Source: an uncultured Archangium sp.
Lineage (GTDB): Bacteria; Myxococcota; Myxococcia; Myxococcales; Myxococcaceae
Assembly: GCA_903905455.1 (NCBI GenBank)
Contig: CAIVGN010000046.1
Coordinates: forward strand, 1-64,000
DNA: 64,000 nucleotides
Direction of reading: 5' to 3'
Notes under the pieces: generated by a model
What the model saw: the letters and a program-made list of their open reading frames with translations, nothing else
Told to the model about the DNA's origin: nothing
The model's database searches: none
Made by a program: the position numbers and the translations under genes
In this document: one piece after another, positions 20,990 to 28,387 of the stretch
How positions within the stretch are numbered: the stretch's first letter is position 1
Layout: each line of letters starts with the position of its first letter

Positions 20990-22173
20990 AGTCGCGAGAG
21001 CAACGCCTCGGCGACGACGGCCTGCCCGTAGATCATCACCCTGAAACTCCCTCTCCCTGCGCCAGCGGGGAGAGGGCCGGGGTGAGGGGCCGAACGCACG
21101 ACCACGCCGAGATTCGCGTTGGCCGAACGCTCCACCACCACCTCACCTCTCCCAAGCCACACCGCGTCTGCCCGTTCTCCGAGCCTGACCGCGAGATCCC
21201 GCAAGCGCTGTTCCGGCAGCCGCGCCACCAGCGCCAGCACCTCCCGCAACTCGGGCACCACGCGCAACTTCCCGTCCACCAGGGCCCGCACCGCCAACTC
21301 GCCCCGGTCCTTCGGGACGAACATCACGCCGGCGCCGGTCAGCAACGCCAGCCCGCGCTCCCTGCTCTCGACCGCCTCCGCCTCGAGCACCACGTGGGGC
21401 TGCTCGCGCGCTTCCAGGCCCCGGAGCCACGTCCCGCCCAGCAGCCTCAAGTACGACTCCAGGCGCTCCGGCTCGGCGCACGGCACCTCGATCGTCTCGC
21501 CGGCCACGACGAGCCGCAGCCCGCTGCGGCCCATCAACTCCACCCCCACCAACTCCGAGGGCATCACGTCGCGCGCCGCCTGACCGCGCCCGGCCGGCAG
21601 GTGGAGGCGATCGGCCAGCAGCGCCCAGCGCGGCCACCGCAGGCCCCACACCAACGCCGGCACCGGGAGCACCAACCACCACGCCGCCTGGGACACCGCC
21701 CACGGCGCGAGCGCGACGGCACACAGCCCCAGCACGCTGAACGCCGACGGTCCGGGGCCGCGCATCAGCCGCTGCTCCCCGCTCTCCGGCGCGACGGCCT
21801 GCCGCCGGTTCAACTCGAGGATCGCGCTCAGCATCCCGCGCAGCGAGGGCGGAGCCATGGCGCCCACCTCACCCAACCGCGCCTTCGCCACGATCTCGAT
21901 CTCGCGCCGCTTCTCGCCCAGCGCCCGGGTCAACCGCGTGGCCTGGGCATGCTGCGTGGCCCGTTCGACGGCCTCCTCGATGCGCGGCAACTGCAGCACG
22001 CACTCCCGCACGGTCACCCTGTCATCCTCGGTCCAGGCTTTTCGACCCAGGGCCAGCAGCACCGAATCGAACAGGGGCAGGGCGTCTTCGAGGAGCTCGA
22101 TCTGCCCCTCCAGGCGGATGCGTAACTCCGCGTCGATGCTGGAAGATTCGAGGGGGCGGAGCGAATCGGACAC
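20977..22173 (-). CDS. Hypothetical membrane protein containing a REP-encoded insertion
   Basis: A 398-residue protein of no family I recognise. Residues 15-110 are helical and charged (R-I-R-L-E-G-Q-I-E-L-L-E-D-A). Two adjacent hydrophobic segments at about 143-182 form a membrane hairpin. The C-terminal half is an alternating beta/alpha cytosolic region rich in Leu, Val and Arg. Near the end, the segment P-H-P-G-P-L-P-A-G-A-G-R-G is encoded by a dispersed palindromic repeat (21049-21089) that keeps the reading frame; afterwards the sequence resumes with F-R-V-M-I-Y-G-Q-A-V-V. This suggests insertion into a loop that tolerates extra residues. The gene is convergent with smc and divergent from a vWA gene. 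Confidence 0.7.
   Translation of the reverse strand: MSDSLRPLESSSIDAELRIRLEGQIELLEDALPLFDSVLLALGRKAWTEDDRVTVRECVLQLPRIEEAVERATQHAQATRLTRALGEKRREIEIVAKARLGEVGAMAPPSLRGMLSAILELNRRQAVAPESGEQRLMRGPGPSAFSVLGLCAVALAPWAVSQAAWWLVLPVPALVWGLRWPRWALLADRLHLPAGRGQAARDVMPSELVGVELMGRSGLRLVVAGETIEVPCAEPERLESYLRLLGGTWLRGLEAREQPHVVLEAEAVESRERGLALLTGAGVMFVPKDRGELAVRALVDGKLRVVPELREVLALVARLPEQRLRDLAVRLGERADAVWLGRGEVVVERSANANLGVVVRSAPHPGPLPAGAGRGSFRVMIYGQAVVAEALLSRLQAT
21049..21089. repeat. REP-like palindromic repeat inside a coding sequence
   Basis: CCCTCTCCC (21049-21057) pairs with GGGAGAGGG (21068-21076) around a short G/C loop. The conserved tail CCGGGGTGAGGGG (21077-21089) follows. This is the form of a widespread bacterial dispersed repeat which, read on one strand, gives the peptide P-H-P-G-P-L-P. 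Only one copy occurs in this window, and it lies within the minus-strand gene at 20977-22173. No transposase is nearby. Confidence 0.75.
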
Positions 22174-22271
22174 GGTCGTTGAATTCTACAGATCCCCGCG
22201 GCGGGTGACCCGTTTCAGGAAGTCACCGGCCGCACCTCCACCCCGCAGCCGACTTCGCCAGGAGCCATCCC

Positions 22272-23423
22272 ATGTTTCGTAAGACCCTGCTCGCCGCGTG
22301 CGCCGCGGCGTTGACGGCTGTCCCCTGCCTTGCCGACGTCACGCCGGTCGACCCGAAGGGCGTGATCGAGGCGCGGGTGTCCGCGGAGCCGAAGATCCAG
22401 ATCGCCATCCTCCTCGACACCTCGGGGAGCATGGACGGGCTGATCAACCAGACCCGCGAGCAGCTCTGGCGCATCGTGAACACCTTCGCGACGGCCAAGA
22501 AGGAAGGCAAGCGCCCGCGGCTCGAGCTGGCGCTCTACCAGTACGGCAACGACGGCATCCCCGCGGCGCAGCACCACGTGCAGCGCATCGTTCCCCTCAC
22601 CACCGATCTCGACAAGGTGTCCGAGGCGCTCTTCAAGCTCTCGACCAATGGCGGCAACGAGTACTGCGGCGCGGCCATCTCGCACGCGCTCGGCGAGCTC
22701 GAGTGGAGCCCCAGCCCGAAAGACCTGAAGCTCATCTACATCGCCGGCAACGAGCCCTTCACCCAGGGGCCCATCTCGTTCCGCGACTCGGTCAAGGCGT
22801 CCATTGGCCGCGGCATCGTGGTGAACACCATTCACGCGGGCACGCAGGAACAGGGCATCTCCGACAGCTGGGCCGAGGCCGCGAAGCTCGCTGACGGCAA
22901 CTTCCTCTTCATCGACAGCAACCGCGCGGTGGCCCGGGTCGACGCGCCGCAGGACGCCGAGCTCGCCCGCCTCTCGCAGGCCATGAACAAGACGTACATC
23001 GCCTACGGCGGCGAGGGGAAGGCGGCCGTCGCCCGCCAGGAGGCGCAGGACAAGAACGCCATGGGCGTGAGCGCCGGCAGCATGTCGACGCGCGCCGCCG
23101 CCAAGGCCTCGCCGATGTACCGCAACGGCGACTGGGATCTCGTCGACGCCAAGAAGGAAGGCAAGCCGATGAAGGCGGTCGCCGCCGACGAGCTCCCCAC
23201 CGAGATGCGCGGCATGAACGACAAGGAGCGCGACGCCTACGTGGAGAAGAAGGGGAAGGAGCGCTCGGACCTCCAGGCGCAGATCGCGAAGATCTCCGCC
23301 GAGCGCGAGCAGTACGTGCAGGGCGAGCTGAAGAAGAAGGCGAAGGACTCGAGCAAGACGATGGACGACGCCCTCATCGAGTCGGCGAAGAGCCAGGCGC
23401 AGAAGGCCGACTTCGCCTTCTGA
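22272..23423 (+). CDS. Secreted von Willebrand factor type A domain protein
   Basis: A 383-residue protein with a signal peptide (residues 1-21, ending P-C-L-A-D) and a strong ribosome site (AGGAG) ahead of ATG 22272. The vWA domain spans about 41-225, with an intact metal-ion-dependent adhesion site D-T-S-G-S (Asp49, Ser51, Ser53) and the later threonine and aspartate strands. The remaining 150 residues are Lys/Glu/Ala-rich and likely coiled coil (E-K-K-G-K-E-R-S-D-L-Q-A-Q-I-A-K-I). A periplasmic metal-dependent protein-binding role is likely, but the partner is unknown. It stands alone, convergent with the phosphatase gene. Confidence 0.85.
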   Translation: MFRKTLLAACAAALTAVPCLADVTPVDPKGVIEARVSAEPKIQIAILLDTSGSMDGLINQTREQLWRIVNTFATAKKEGKRPRLELALYQYGNDGIPAAQHHVQRIVPLTTDLDKVSEALFKLSTNGGNEYCGAAISHALGELEWSPSPKDLKLIYIAGNEPFTQGPISFRDSVKASIGRGIVVNTIHAGTQEQGISDSWAEAAKLADGNFLFIDSNRAVARVDAPQDAELARLSQAMNKTYIAYGGEGKAAVARQEAQDKNAMGVSAGSMSTRAAAKASPMYRNGDWDLVDAKKEGKPMKAVAADELPTEMRGMNDKERDAYVEKKGKERSDLQAQIAKISAEREQYVQGELKKKAKDSSKTMDDALIESAKSQAQKADFAF

Positions 23424-24128
23424 TCACCGCGCGGCGACCTGGCGGAAGACCCACGTCAGGTCGCGGCCGATCTGCTCCACCCGCTCGTCATAGGTCCTCG
23501 CTTCCGACTCCGTGCCGTCCGCGACCTTCGGGTCGAGGTACGGCACGGAGACGCGTTTGCGGGCGCCGGCGACGAAGGGGCAGGCGGCGTCGGCCTGGGT
23601 GCAGGTCATCACGGCCACGAAGTCGGCGTGCGGGTTGGCCTCGTCGGTGATCGCCTTGGAGAACGCGTCGAAGGGCGCGTCCGCGGGCGAGAGGCGAACG
23701 GCGTAGCGGGGGTTCTGCACGCCCTCGGTGACGCCTTCGATCCCGAAGCCGACCCGCAGCAGCGCAGCCACTGCTCGCGGGTTGAAGGCCGTCGCCTCGG
23801 TGCCGCCCGAATACGTCGTCACCCCGGTGAGCCCGGCGTGGCGCGCGGCCGCGAGCCCGAGCACCTGGGCCATGTGGCTGCGCCGCGAGTTGTGGGTGCA
23901 GACGAAGAGCACCGCGAGGGCGCCGCTTCGCTCCCGCTCCGACCGGAGCGCGGCCACGAGCGCCTCGAGCTTGGCGCGGTGGGTCTCGTCGCCGGTGGGC
24001 CCCGCGGCTTCCCAGGCGGTGAGGTGCTGTTCGAGCGTGTCATTCATGGCGGTGGGTCTCGGGGAAGGCATCGACCGGCAGGCAGGGAGGGCCGCGAGCA
24101 CGGAGCAGAGGAGGGCGCGAAGCAGCAT
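23424..24128 (-). CDS. Low-molecular-weight tyrosine phosphatase / ArsC-like protein with possible lipoprotein signal
   Basis: From ATG 24128 the product has 234 residues and begins with a hydrophobic segment ending L-P-A-C-R (Cys17), a possible lipobox. Starting at ATG 24047 would instead give a cytosolic form without it. The catalytic P-loop is F-V-C-T-H-N-S-R-R-S (Cys77, Arg83 region), matching the CX5R signature of the LMW phosphatase/arsenate reductase superfamily. A downstream C-T-Q-A-D-A-A-C-P pair (C-X6-C) resembles the resolving cysteines of thioredoxin-coupled arsenate reductases. The substrate may be phosphotyrosine or arsenate. It is the last gene of a tight minus-strand cluster, 13 bp after the JAMM gene. 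Confidence 0.8.
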   Translation of the reverse strand: MLLRALLCSVLAALPACRSMPSPRPTAMNDTLEQHLTAWEAAGPTGDETHRAKLEALVAALRSERERSGALAVLFVCTHNSRRSHMAQVLGLAAARHAGLTGVTTYSGGTEATAFNPRAVAALLRVGFGIEGVTEGVQNPRYAVRLSPADAPFDAFSKAITDEANPHADFVAVMTCTQADAACPFVAGARKRVSVPYLDPKVADGTESEARTYDERVEQIGRDLTWVFRQVAAR

Positions 24129-24141
24129 GGCCCGGTGCGAC

Positions 24142-24489
24142 TTAGTCGAGACCGGAGGCCCGGCGAAGGGAGGGAACCCACGACGGGGCAGGGGCCGCGA
24201 CCGCGTCGTCACCGTCACCGCGCACCAGGTACTGCGTGGGCGTCACCAGCGAGAACCGCAAGCGCCGCCCCAGGGCCTGGTCGAGCGCGACCATGGTGCT
24301 CGCGTCTTCAGCGCTGAAGGCGTCGGGGCCGACCGGGTGGGAATGCGCGAGCTCCACGAGGTCGGCGCGGTGCGCCCAGATCGCCTCCCAGCGGGCGCGC
24401 GAGTCCGGCAGGGCCAGCGCCGTCTCGCCTGCGTCGCTCCACAACACGACGTCACCAGGGCCGATGAGGAAGAAGACCTCCCGCTTCAC
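24142..24489 (-). CDS. JAMM/MPN-type metallopeptidase, short (JAB family)
   Basis: A 115-residue protein, close to a minimal JAB domain. The zinc-binding motif H-x-H-x7-S-x-x-D is exact: His49, His51, Ser59 and Asp62 in A-H-S-H-P-V-G-P-D-A-F-S-A-E-D. Acidic residues ahead of it (Glu35, Glu46) could supply the catalytic glutamate. JAMM proteases cleave isopeptide or peptide bonds C-terminal to ubiquitin-like modules, or process sulfur-carrier precursors in bacteria. No ubiquitin-like, E1 or E2 gene is adjacent. The GTG start overlaps the stop of the upstream unknown gene by 4 nt (GTGA), so it is translationally coupled to it. Confidence 0.85.
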   Translation of the reverse strand: MKREVFFLIGPGDVVLWSDAGETALALPDSRARWEAIWAHRADLVELAHSHPVGPDAFSAEDASTMVALDQALGRRLRFSLVTPTQYLVRGDGDDAVAAPAPSWVPSLRRASGLD

Positions 24490-25457
24490 GGTGCCCTCAA
24501 GATCACCAGCGCGTCGGTGTCGATCGCTTCCTTGATCACCGCGGGCAACGAATCGAGGGTGACCAGCTCGTCGCGGGGCGGGTGCCCCAGGCAGATGCCC
24601 GAGTCGATGACCTGCAGGGTGTGCTCGTCGACGAGGCTGATGAAGCGCTCACCCATGAAGGCGAAGACCACCTCGAGCTGTCGCGGGCCGGCGTGGCGGC
24701 ACGACTCCAGCGTGGCGCCCGCCTTGTCCAGGGCACCAGCGGCCCGCTCCTCGGAGTCTCGGGCGTCGTGGACTCGCAGCTCGCGTGCGGCCTGGACCTC
24801 GGCGCGCAGGTGGGCCGCGGTGAGCCGCGCCCTGCGCTCGCGAAGCTCTCGCTCGGTCTCCTCCCGCTCTGCGATGAGCGCTCGCACCACCGCTTCGGCC
24901 TCGGTGGCGCCGCCTTCGGCGACACGCCCTACGTGCCCTCGGACCTCTGCGGCCGCCAAGGGGACGTAGAGCTTCCGCGCGGCCTGCTCGAGGAGCGCGT
25001 ACCCGTAGGCGGCGCGCAGCGGCGCAGGCACCGCCTTCAGCCCCGACAGCGAGGCGCCCCGTGCGAGCGCCTCCCGCACCGCACCCTCGGCCTCCGACTC
25101 GAACTCGAGCCCCTCGAAGAGCAGCGCGCCCCCGTGCCACCGCCGGGCACTCACGGGCGAAAAGCGCGGGGCTTCTTCTTCGGGGAGCAGGTGCAGCGGC
25201 TCGGCGCGCGCGGACTCGCCGACCAGCCGTTCACGCCACAGGAAGCCCCGCACCTTCGGCAACGCGCCAAGTTCTTCGGGCGCGGCCGGCCCCGCCACGT
25301 GCGCGACGCGCCCCTTGAGCTCGAAGCGGTACCAGCCCACGCGCTCGGGCCGGGTGCCCAGCCGCAGCCTGCGCCCGGGCGCGTCGATGCTCGCCCCTCC
25401 GAGCCACGGCGCGATCACCGCGTCGATCTTCCCGAGGAACTTGCGGTAGTCGACCAC
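24486..25457 (-). CDS. Unknown three-part protein between vWA and JAMM genes
   Basis: A 323-residue protein with no family I recognise. GTG 25457 starts 3 bp after the vWA stop. The N-terminal 130 residues look globular and beta-rich (L-R-L-G-T-R-P-E-R-V-G-W-Y-R-F-E-L-K-G). Residues about 130-245 are strongly helical, Ala/Arg/Glu-rich and probably coiled coil. The C-terminal 75 residues form a second compact domain (L-E-V-V-F-A-F-M-G-E-R-F-I-S-L-V, then V-I-D-S-G-I-C-L-G-H-P-P). No signal peptide or membrane helix, so it is cytosolic. As the middle gene it is the natural partner or substrate of the JAMM and vWA proteins. The D-S-G-I-C-L-G-H-P motif may mark the family. Confidence 0.8.
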   Translation of the reverse strand: MVDYRKFLGKIDAVIAPWLGGASIDAPGRRLRLGTRPERVGWYRFELKGRVAHVAGPAAPEELGALPKVRGFLWRERLVGESARAEPLHLLPEEEAPRFSPVSARRWHGGALLFEGLEFESEAEGAVREALARGASLSGLKAVPAPLRAAYGYALLEQAARKLYVPLAAAEVRGHVGRVAEGGATEAEAVVRALIAEREETERELRERRARLTAAHLRAEVQAARELRVHDARDSEERAAGALDKAGATLESCRHAGPRQLEVVFAFMGERFISLVDEHTLQVIDSGICLGHPPRDELVTLDSLPAVIKEAIDTDALVILRAP

Positions 25458-25460
25458 GCG

Positions 25461-27230
25461 TCAGGCGACCTTCAGCTCGAGGAGCTTCGTCCTCATCACC
25501 CGCTCGACCCAGCCCTGCTGCGGGGCCGCGCCGACCGCCACCGGCGCATCGAGCAACGCCTTGAGTACGCGCGTCACCTGGTACGGGTCGTCGAACTGCG
25601 AGACGTTCACCTCGCTGAAGGGCACGCGCATGAACGACGCGCAGGTGCGCACCGTGTTGCCGCGCGCTCCCTGGCCGGCCACCGACACCAGCATCGCCAT
25701 CGCCGAGACCGCGAAGCCTGCGTCGCGGAACGAGCGCGCGAACTGGTCGCCCGCCTCGCCGGCCTCGTCACCCACGACGATCACCACCAGGCGCGCCTCC
25801 GGGGGCAGCGTCAGCTCCGAGGCCAGCGCGCGCACGCCCGCCGCGTGCACCGTGCCGCCCTCGGCGTTGATGCCCTTGAGCATGTGCTGCACGGCGGCGC
25901 GCGTGGCGGCCTTGGGGCGCAGCACCGTGCCCATGGTGTCGAAGGTGGCGATGTGGAGCTTCTCCAGGGGGAACCCGGCGAGGATCTTCGAGAGCGCCTC
26001 CTTGGACTGTTCGATCGCCCCCTGCATCGAGCCCGACTTGTCGATGAGGAACATCACGCGCACGTCGACGTCCTTCGTCGCCTCGCTCACCGCCGAGCGC
26101 GCGGCGACGTCCGCGGCCTCCACGAGCTTCTCGCGCAGTGCCTTGCTGCGGACGTTCTTCGCGATGTTGAGCGAGCGCTGATCCGTCGAGGTGCCGATGG
26201 CCTGCTCCCACCGCGCGCGGATCTCCGGGTCGGCCATCAGGCCCAGCTCTTCGAGCGTCGGCGTGAGGATGCGCAGGTCGCGGTCGGACAACGAGGGGAA
26301 CACCGCGGCCATGATCGCCGGGGTGAGGCCGAGGTCCTTCGGCAGCCGGCCCACCACGTCCTTGTAGGAGAGCCGCTGCGTCTCGATGGCCTCGCAGACT
26401 TCCGCCTCGCTCAGGCCGTCGAAGCGCTCCTGCTTGTCGAGCTTGAGCGTGCCCAGGCCCACGGTGCGGTGGCCGCCTTCCGCCTGCTTCTGCTTCCAGC
26501 CGAGGATCTCGAAGTATGCCTGGCTCGCGGGCTTGTAGCCGCACTTGCGCGTGAGGTCCTTGATGGTCTCCTTGAAGCCCGCCTTCACCAGGCCCTTGAG
26601 CATCGCGGGGTTGTTCTCGCGCATGGCCAGCCACTTCTGCGCGGCGCGCTTCCACCGGCCCAGCGGCGGCTTCTTCGACGCGGGGTCGCCGAAGCCGGCC
26701 TTGCGGTTGAGCGCGGCGATCTCCTTCGTCTCGAGCAACTGGGCCACGCGCAGCACGGCCTTGGGCGTCATCATGCGCGCCGACTTCTTCTCGTAGAACA
26801 GCAGCATCGCCTCGCCGATCTGCCTCAGGTCGTCGTCGTAGAAGGCCACCGAGCCGTCGTCTTCCTTCACCGGCTGGCCCGACCGCGCCTGGACCAGCAT
26901 CAGCGCCGCGCAGGCCACCTTGAGATCGCGCCAGTCGGTCTCCATCAACGCGTACGAGGCGAAGTGGGCCTTGAGATCGACGTTGAGCCGGTAGATCTCG
27001 AGCAGCTTCTCGTAGATCCGCACCGCCGCCGCCACGTGCAGGCCCGGGTCGACGTCGCGCGCACCCTTGGGGCGTGGCTGGCCCTTCTTCGGGCGCGGCT
27101 GCCAGGTGCCGTTGACCTCGATGCCGGGGCGGTTGTGCCACAGGTGCGCCGAGCTCGAGAGCACGAGGTCGAGCAGCTTCTCGGCGGGGCCCAGCTGCGC
27201 TTCGGGGAGCAACGGCTTCGCGATGGCCAT
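25461..27230 (-). CDS. Cytosolic vWA protein with TROVE-like helical N-terminus
   Basis: Start ATG 27230 is preferred because AGGAG precedes it by 8 nt; an in-frame start at 27278 lacks this. The 589-residue product has a helical region to about residue 385, rich in amphipathic helices (A-A-V-R-I-Y-E-K-L-L-E-I-Y and A-M-L-L-F-Y-E-K-K). A C-terminal vWA domain follows, with MIDAS D-K-S-G-S-M (Asp397, Ser399, Ser401). Helical repeats followed by vWA recall Ro60/TROVE RNA-binding proteins, and L-S-Y-K-D-V-V-G-R-L-P-K resembles the family region before vWA. TROVE membership is inference. No signal peptide. First gene of the four-gene minus operon; divergent from the EcsC gene. Confidence 0.85.
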   Translation of the reverse strand: MAIAKPLLPEAQLGPAEKLLDLVLSSSAHLWHNRPGIEVNGTWQPRPKKGQPRPKGARDVDPGLHVAAAVRIYEKLLEIYRLNVDLKAHFASYALMETDWRDLKVACAALMLVQARSGQPVKEDDGSVAFYDDDLRQIGEAMLLFYEKKSARMMTPKAVLRVAQLLETKEIAALNRKAGFGDPASKKPPLGRWKRAAQKWLAMRENNPAMLKGLVKAGFKETIKDLTRKCGYKPASQAYFEILGWKQKQAEGGHRTVGLGTLKLDKQERFDGLSEAEVCEAIETQRLSYKDVVGRLPKDLGLTPAIMAAVFPSLSDRDLRILTPTLEELGLMADPEIRARWEQAIGTSTDQRSLNIAKNVRSKALREKLVEAADVAARSAVSEATKDVDVRVMFLIDKSGSMQGAIEQSKEALSKILAGFPLEKLHIATFDTMGTVLRPKAATRAAVQHMLKGINAEGGTVHAAGVRALASELTLPPEARLVVIVVGDEAGEAGDQFARSFRDAGFAVSAMAMLVSVAGQGARGNTVRTCASFMRVPFSEVNVSQFDDPYQVTRVLKALLDAPVAVGAAPQQGWVERVMRTKLLELKVA

Positions 27231-27310
27231 GGTCGGTTCAGTCTCCTGTGAGCTGCCGGGGACGGCCATGACTTTCACGCCCTGACGGAAGGGGGCTACC
27301 GTGCCGCCCC

Positions 27311-28039
27311 ATGGCCACCGACGACGAGACGAAGGGGAAGCAGCTCCTCACCGCGGTGGAGCGCCTGGTGTCGACCAACGAGGCCCTGCGCGAACACGTC
27401 AAGGTCTGCCAGATCAAGGCGAAGGGGGAAGGGCTCGATGGCGTCGCCGCGGAGCTCACCCGCAGCTACTCGAACCGCGCCGCGATCGCCGGTGGGGCCT
27501 CGTCGCTGCCCGCCTTGATCCCGGGCATCGGCTCGATCGCCGCGGGCATCGCCGGCACCTTCGCGGAACTCGCCTACCTGCTCAAGACCGAGGTCGAGCT
27601 GTGCCTGTCCATCGCCCACGTCTACGGCTTCGACATCGACGACCCGAAGGAACGGCAGCTCGCGTTCCTCCTGGCCGCGGTGGGCACCTACGACGCCGGC
27701 GGGAAGAACTTCTTCGCCGACGTGGTGCGGGCCGAGGGCGTGGCCCTCTGGAACTACGGGCCCCGGGTGATGGCGCGCATGGTGCTCAAGGCGATGACCG
27801 CGCTGGCCCTGTCCTACGTGTGGCGCGGGCTGCTGCGCATGGTCCCGGTGCTGGGCATCGCCATCGGCAGCGGCATGAACAAGGTGCTCACCCAGCGCGT
27901 GGGCGAGCGGGCGATGCGCGATTTCCGCACCCGCCGCGAGCTGGTCCGCGAGGCCCCCACGGCCCCGAAGCGCGCGGCCGCCCCGAAGCGCCTGAAGAAG
28001 CCCGTCCAGCGCAAGCCGAAGCTCGTGCTGGCGAAGTGA
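27311..28039 (+). CDS. EcsC family protein
   Basis: A 242-residue protein from ATG 27311. The core has the EcsC-type glycine-rich hydrophobic segment (A-L-I-P-G-I-G-S-I-A-A-G-I-A-G) followed by A-E-L-A-Y-L-L-K-T-E-V-E-L-C. A second hydrophobic region is G-L-L-R-M-V-P-V-L-G-I-A-I-G. It ends in a lysine/proline-rich tail (K-R-L-K-K-P-V-Q-R-K-P-K). EcsC proteins are membrane-associated and linked in some bacteria to secretion, but their activity is unknown. It diverges from the vWA operon across an 80-bp gap and may be regulated with it. Confidence 0.8.
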   Translation: MATDDETKGKQLLTAVERLVSTNEALREHVKVCQIKAKGEGLDGVAAELTRSYSNRAAIAGGASSLPALIPGIGSIAAGIAGTFAELAYLLKTEVELCLSIAHVYGFDIDDPKERQLAFLLAAVGTYDAGGKNFFADVVRAEGVALWNYGPRVMARMVLKAMTALALSYVWRGLLRMVPVLGIAIGSGMNKVLTQRVGERAMRDFRTRRELVREAPTAPKRAAAPKRLKKPVQRKPKLVLAK

Positions 28040-28054
28040 ATCCTTGGTTGGCGC

Positions 28055-28075
28055 TCCGGGCTCTGAGGGCCCGGA
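28055..28075 (+). promoter_or_regulatory. Hairpin overlapping the ribosome site of the small Cys-rich gene
   Basis: TCCGGGC (28055-28061) and GCCCGGA (28069-28075) form a perfect 7-bp stem with a 7-nt loop. The 3' arm includes the first bases of the GGAGG ribosome site (28073-28077) for the ATG at 28086. It may limit translation until opened, or end the EcsC transcript; no T tract follows. Confidence 0.4.
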
Positions 28076-28085
28076 GGTTTCAACC

Positions 28086-28217
28086 ATGTGTATGGCCGTC
28101 CAATGCCCGAAGTGCGCCAAGCCCACCTGGGCTGGCTGTGGTGCCCACGTTGAGCAGGTCCTGGGCCACGTCCCCAAGGACCAGCGGTGCCAGTGCAACG
28201 CCCCGCCCAAGAAGTGA
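28086..28217 (+). CDS. Small Cys-rich zinc-ribbon-like protein, 43 residues
   Basis: ATG 28086 has a strong ribosome site (GGAGG, 28073-28077). The product has five or more cysteines in a zinc-binding layout: C-P-K-C-A-K-P-T-W-A-G-C-G, then His, then C-Q-C near the end. This matches a widespread, unnamed family of about 40-residue proteins of the type M-C-x-A-V-x-C-x-x-C-x-K-x-T-W-x-G-C-G-x-H-V. The function is unknown; a bound zinc ion and a nucleic-acid or protein contact role are plausible. It is too short for most gene finders, yet spacing and motif make it convincing. Confidence 0.85.
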   Translation: MCMAVQCPKCAKPTWAGCGAHVEQVLGHVPKDQRCQCNAPPKK

Positions 28218-28221
28218 CGCG

Positions 28222-28252
28222 TTGACGTGGGGGCGCAGGCCGCATCAATACT
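28222..28252 (+). promoter_or_regulatory. Candidate sigma-70-like promoter for the small lipoprotein gene
   Basis: TTGACG (28222-28227) and AATACT (28247-28252) lie 19 bp apart, a long but possible spacing. Transcription would begin near 28259, at the ATG of the next gene, giving a leaderless or nearly leaderless mRNA. The match is moderate and untested. Confidence 0.25.
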
Positions 28253-28258
28253 GCGTGC

Positions 28259-28360
28259 ATGCGCTTCCTTGTCTTCGCCCTGATGCTGCTGCTGACGGCG
28301 TGTGCGCCCACTTCCCGCGACGATCAGCTCGAGCTCACCTACTACTACTTGAGATTCTGA
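28259..28360 (+). CDS. Small lipoprotein, 33 residues
   Basis: An ATG-started ORF encoding a classic lipoprotein signal (M-R-F-L-V-F-A-L-M-L-L-L-T-A-C, lipid on Cys15) and an 18-residue mature peptide ending T-Y-Y-Y-L-R-F. A lipobox this clean in a chance ORF is unlikely. The mature part is too short to fold and may act like entericidin-type small lipoproteins or as a membrane-anchored peptide. No clear ribosome site. I know of no named family. Confidence 0.6.
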   Translation: MRFLVFALMLLLTACAPTSRDDQLELTYYYLRF

Positions 28361-28387
28361 CGCGTCTGCGACGCGACGCGGGCCGCC

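Noticed and set aside
24142-27230. Bacterial ubiquitin-like conjugation cassette
   Set aside because: JAMM is present but no E1, E2 or ubiquitin-like protein is encoded next to it, so I do not claim this.
24582-27251. 889-codon plus-strand frame opposite the vWA and unknown genes
   Set aside because: Arg/His/Ala-rich without domain; the minus-strand vWA protein has MIDAS and strong ribosome site.
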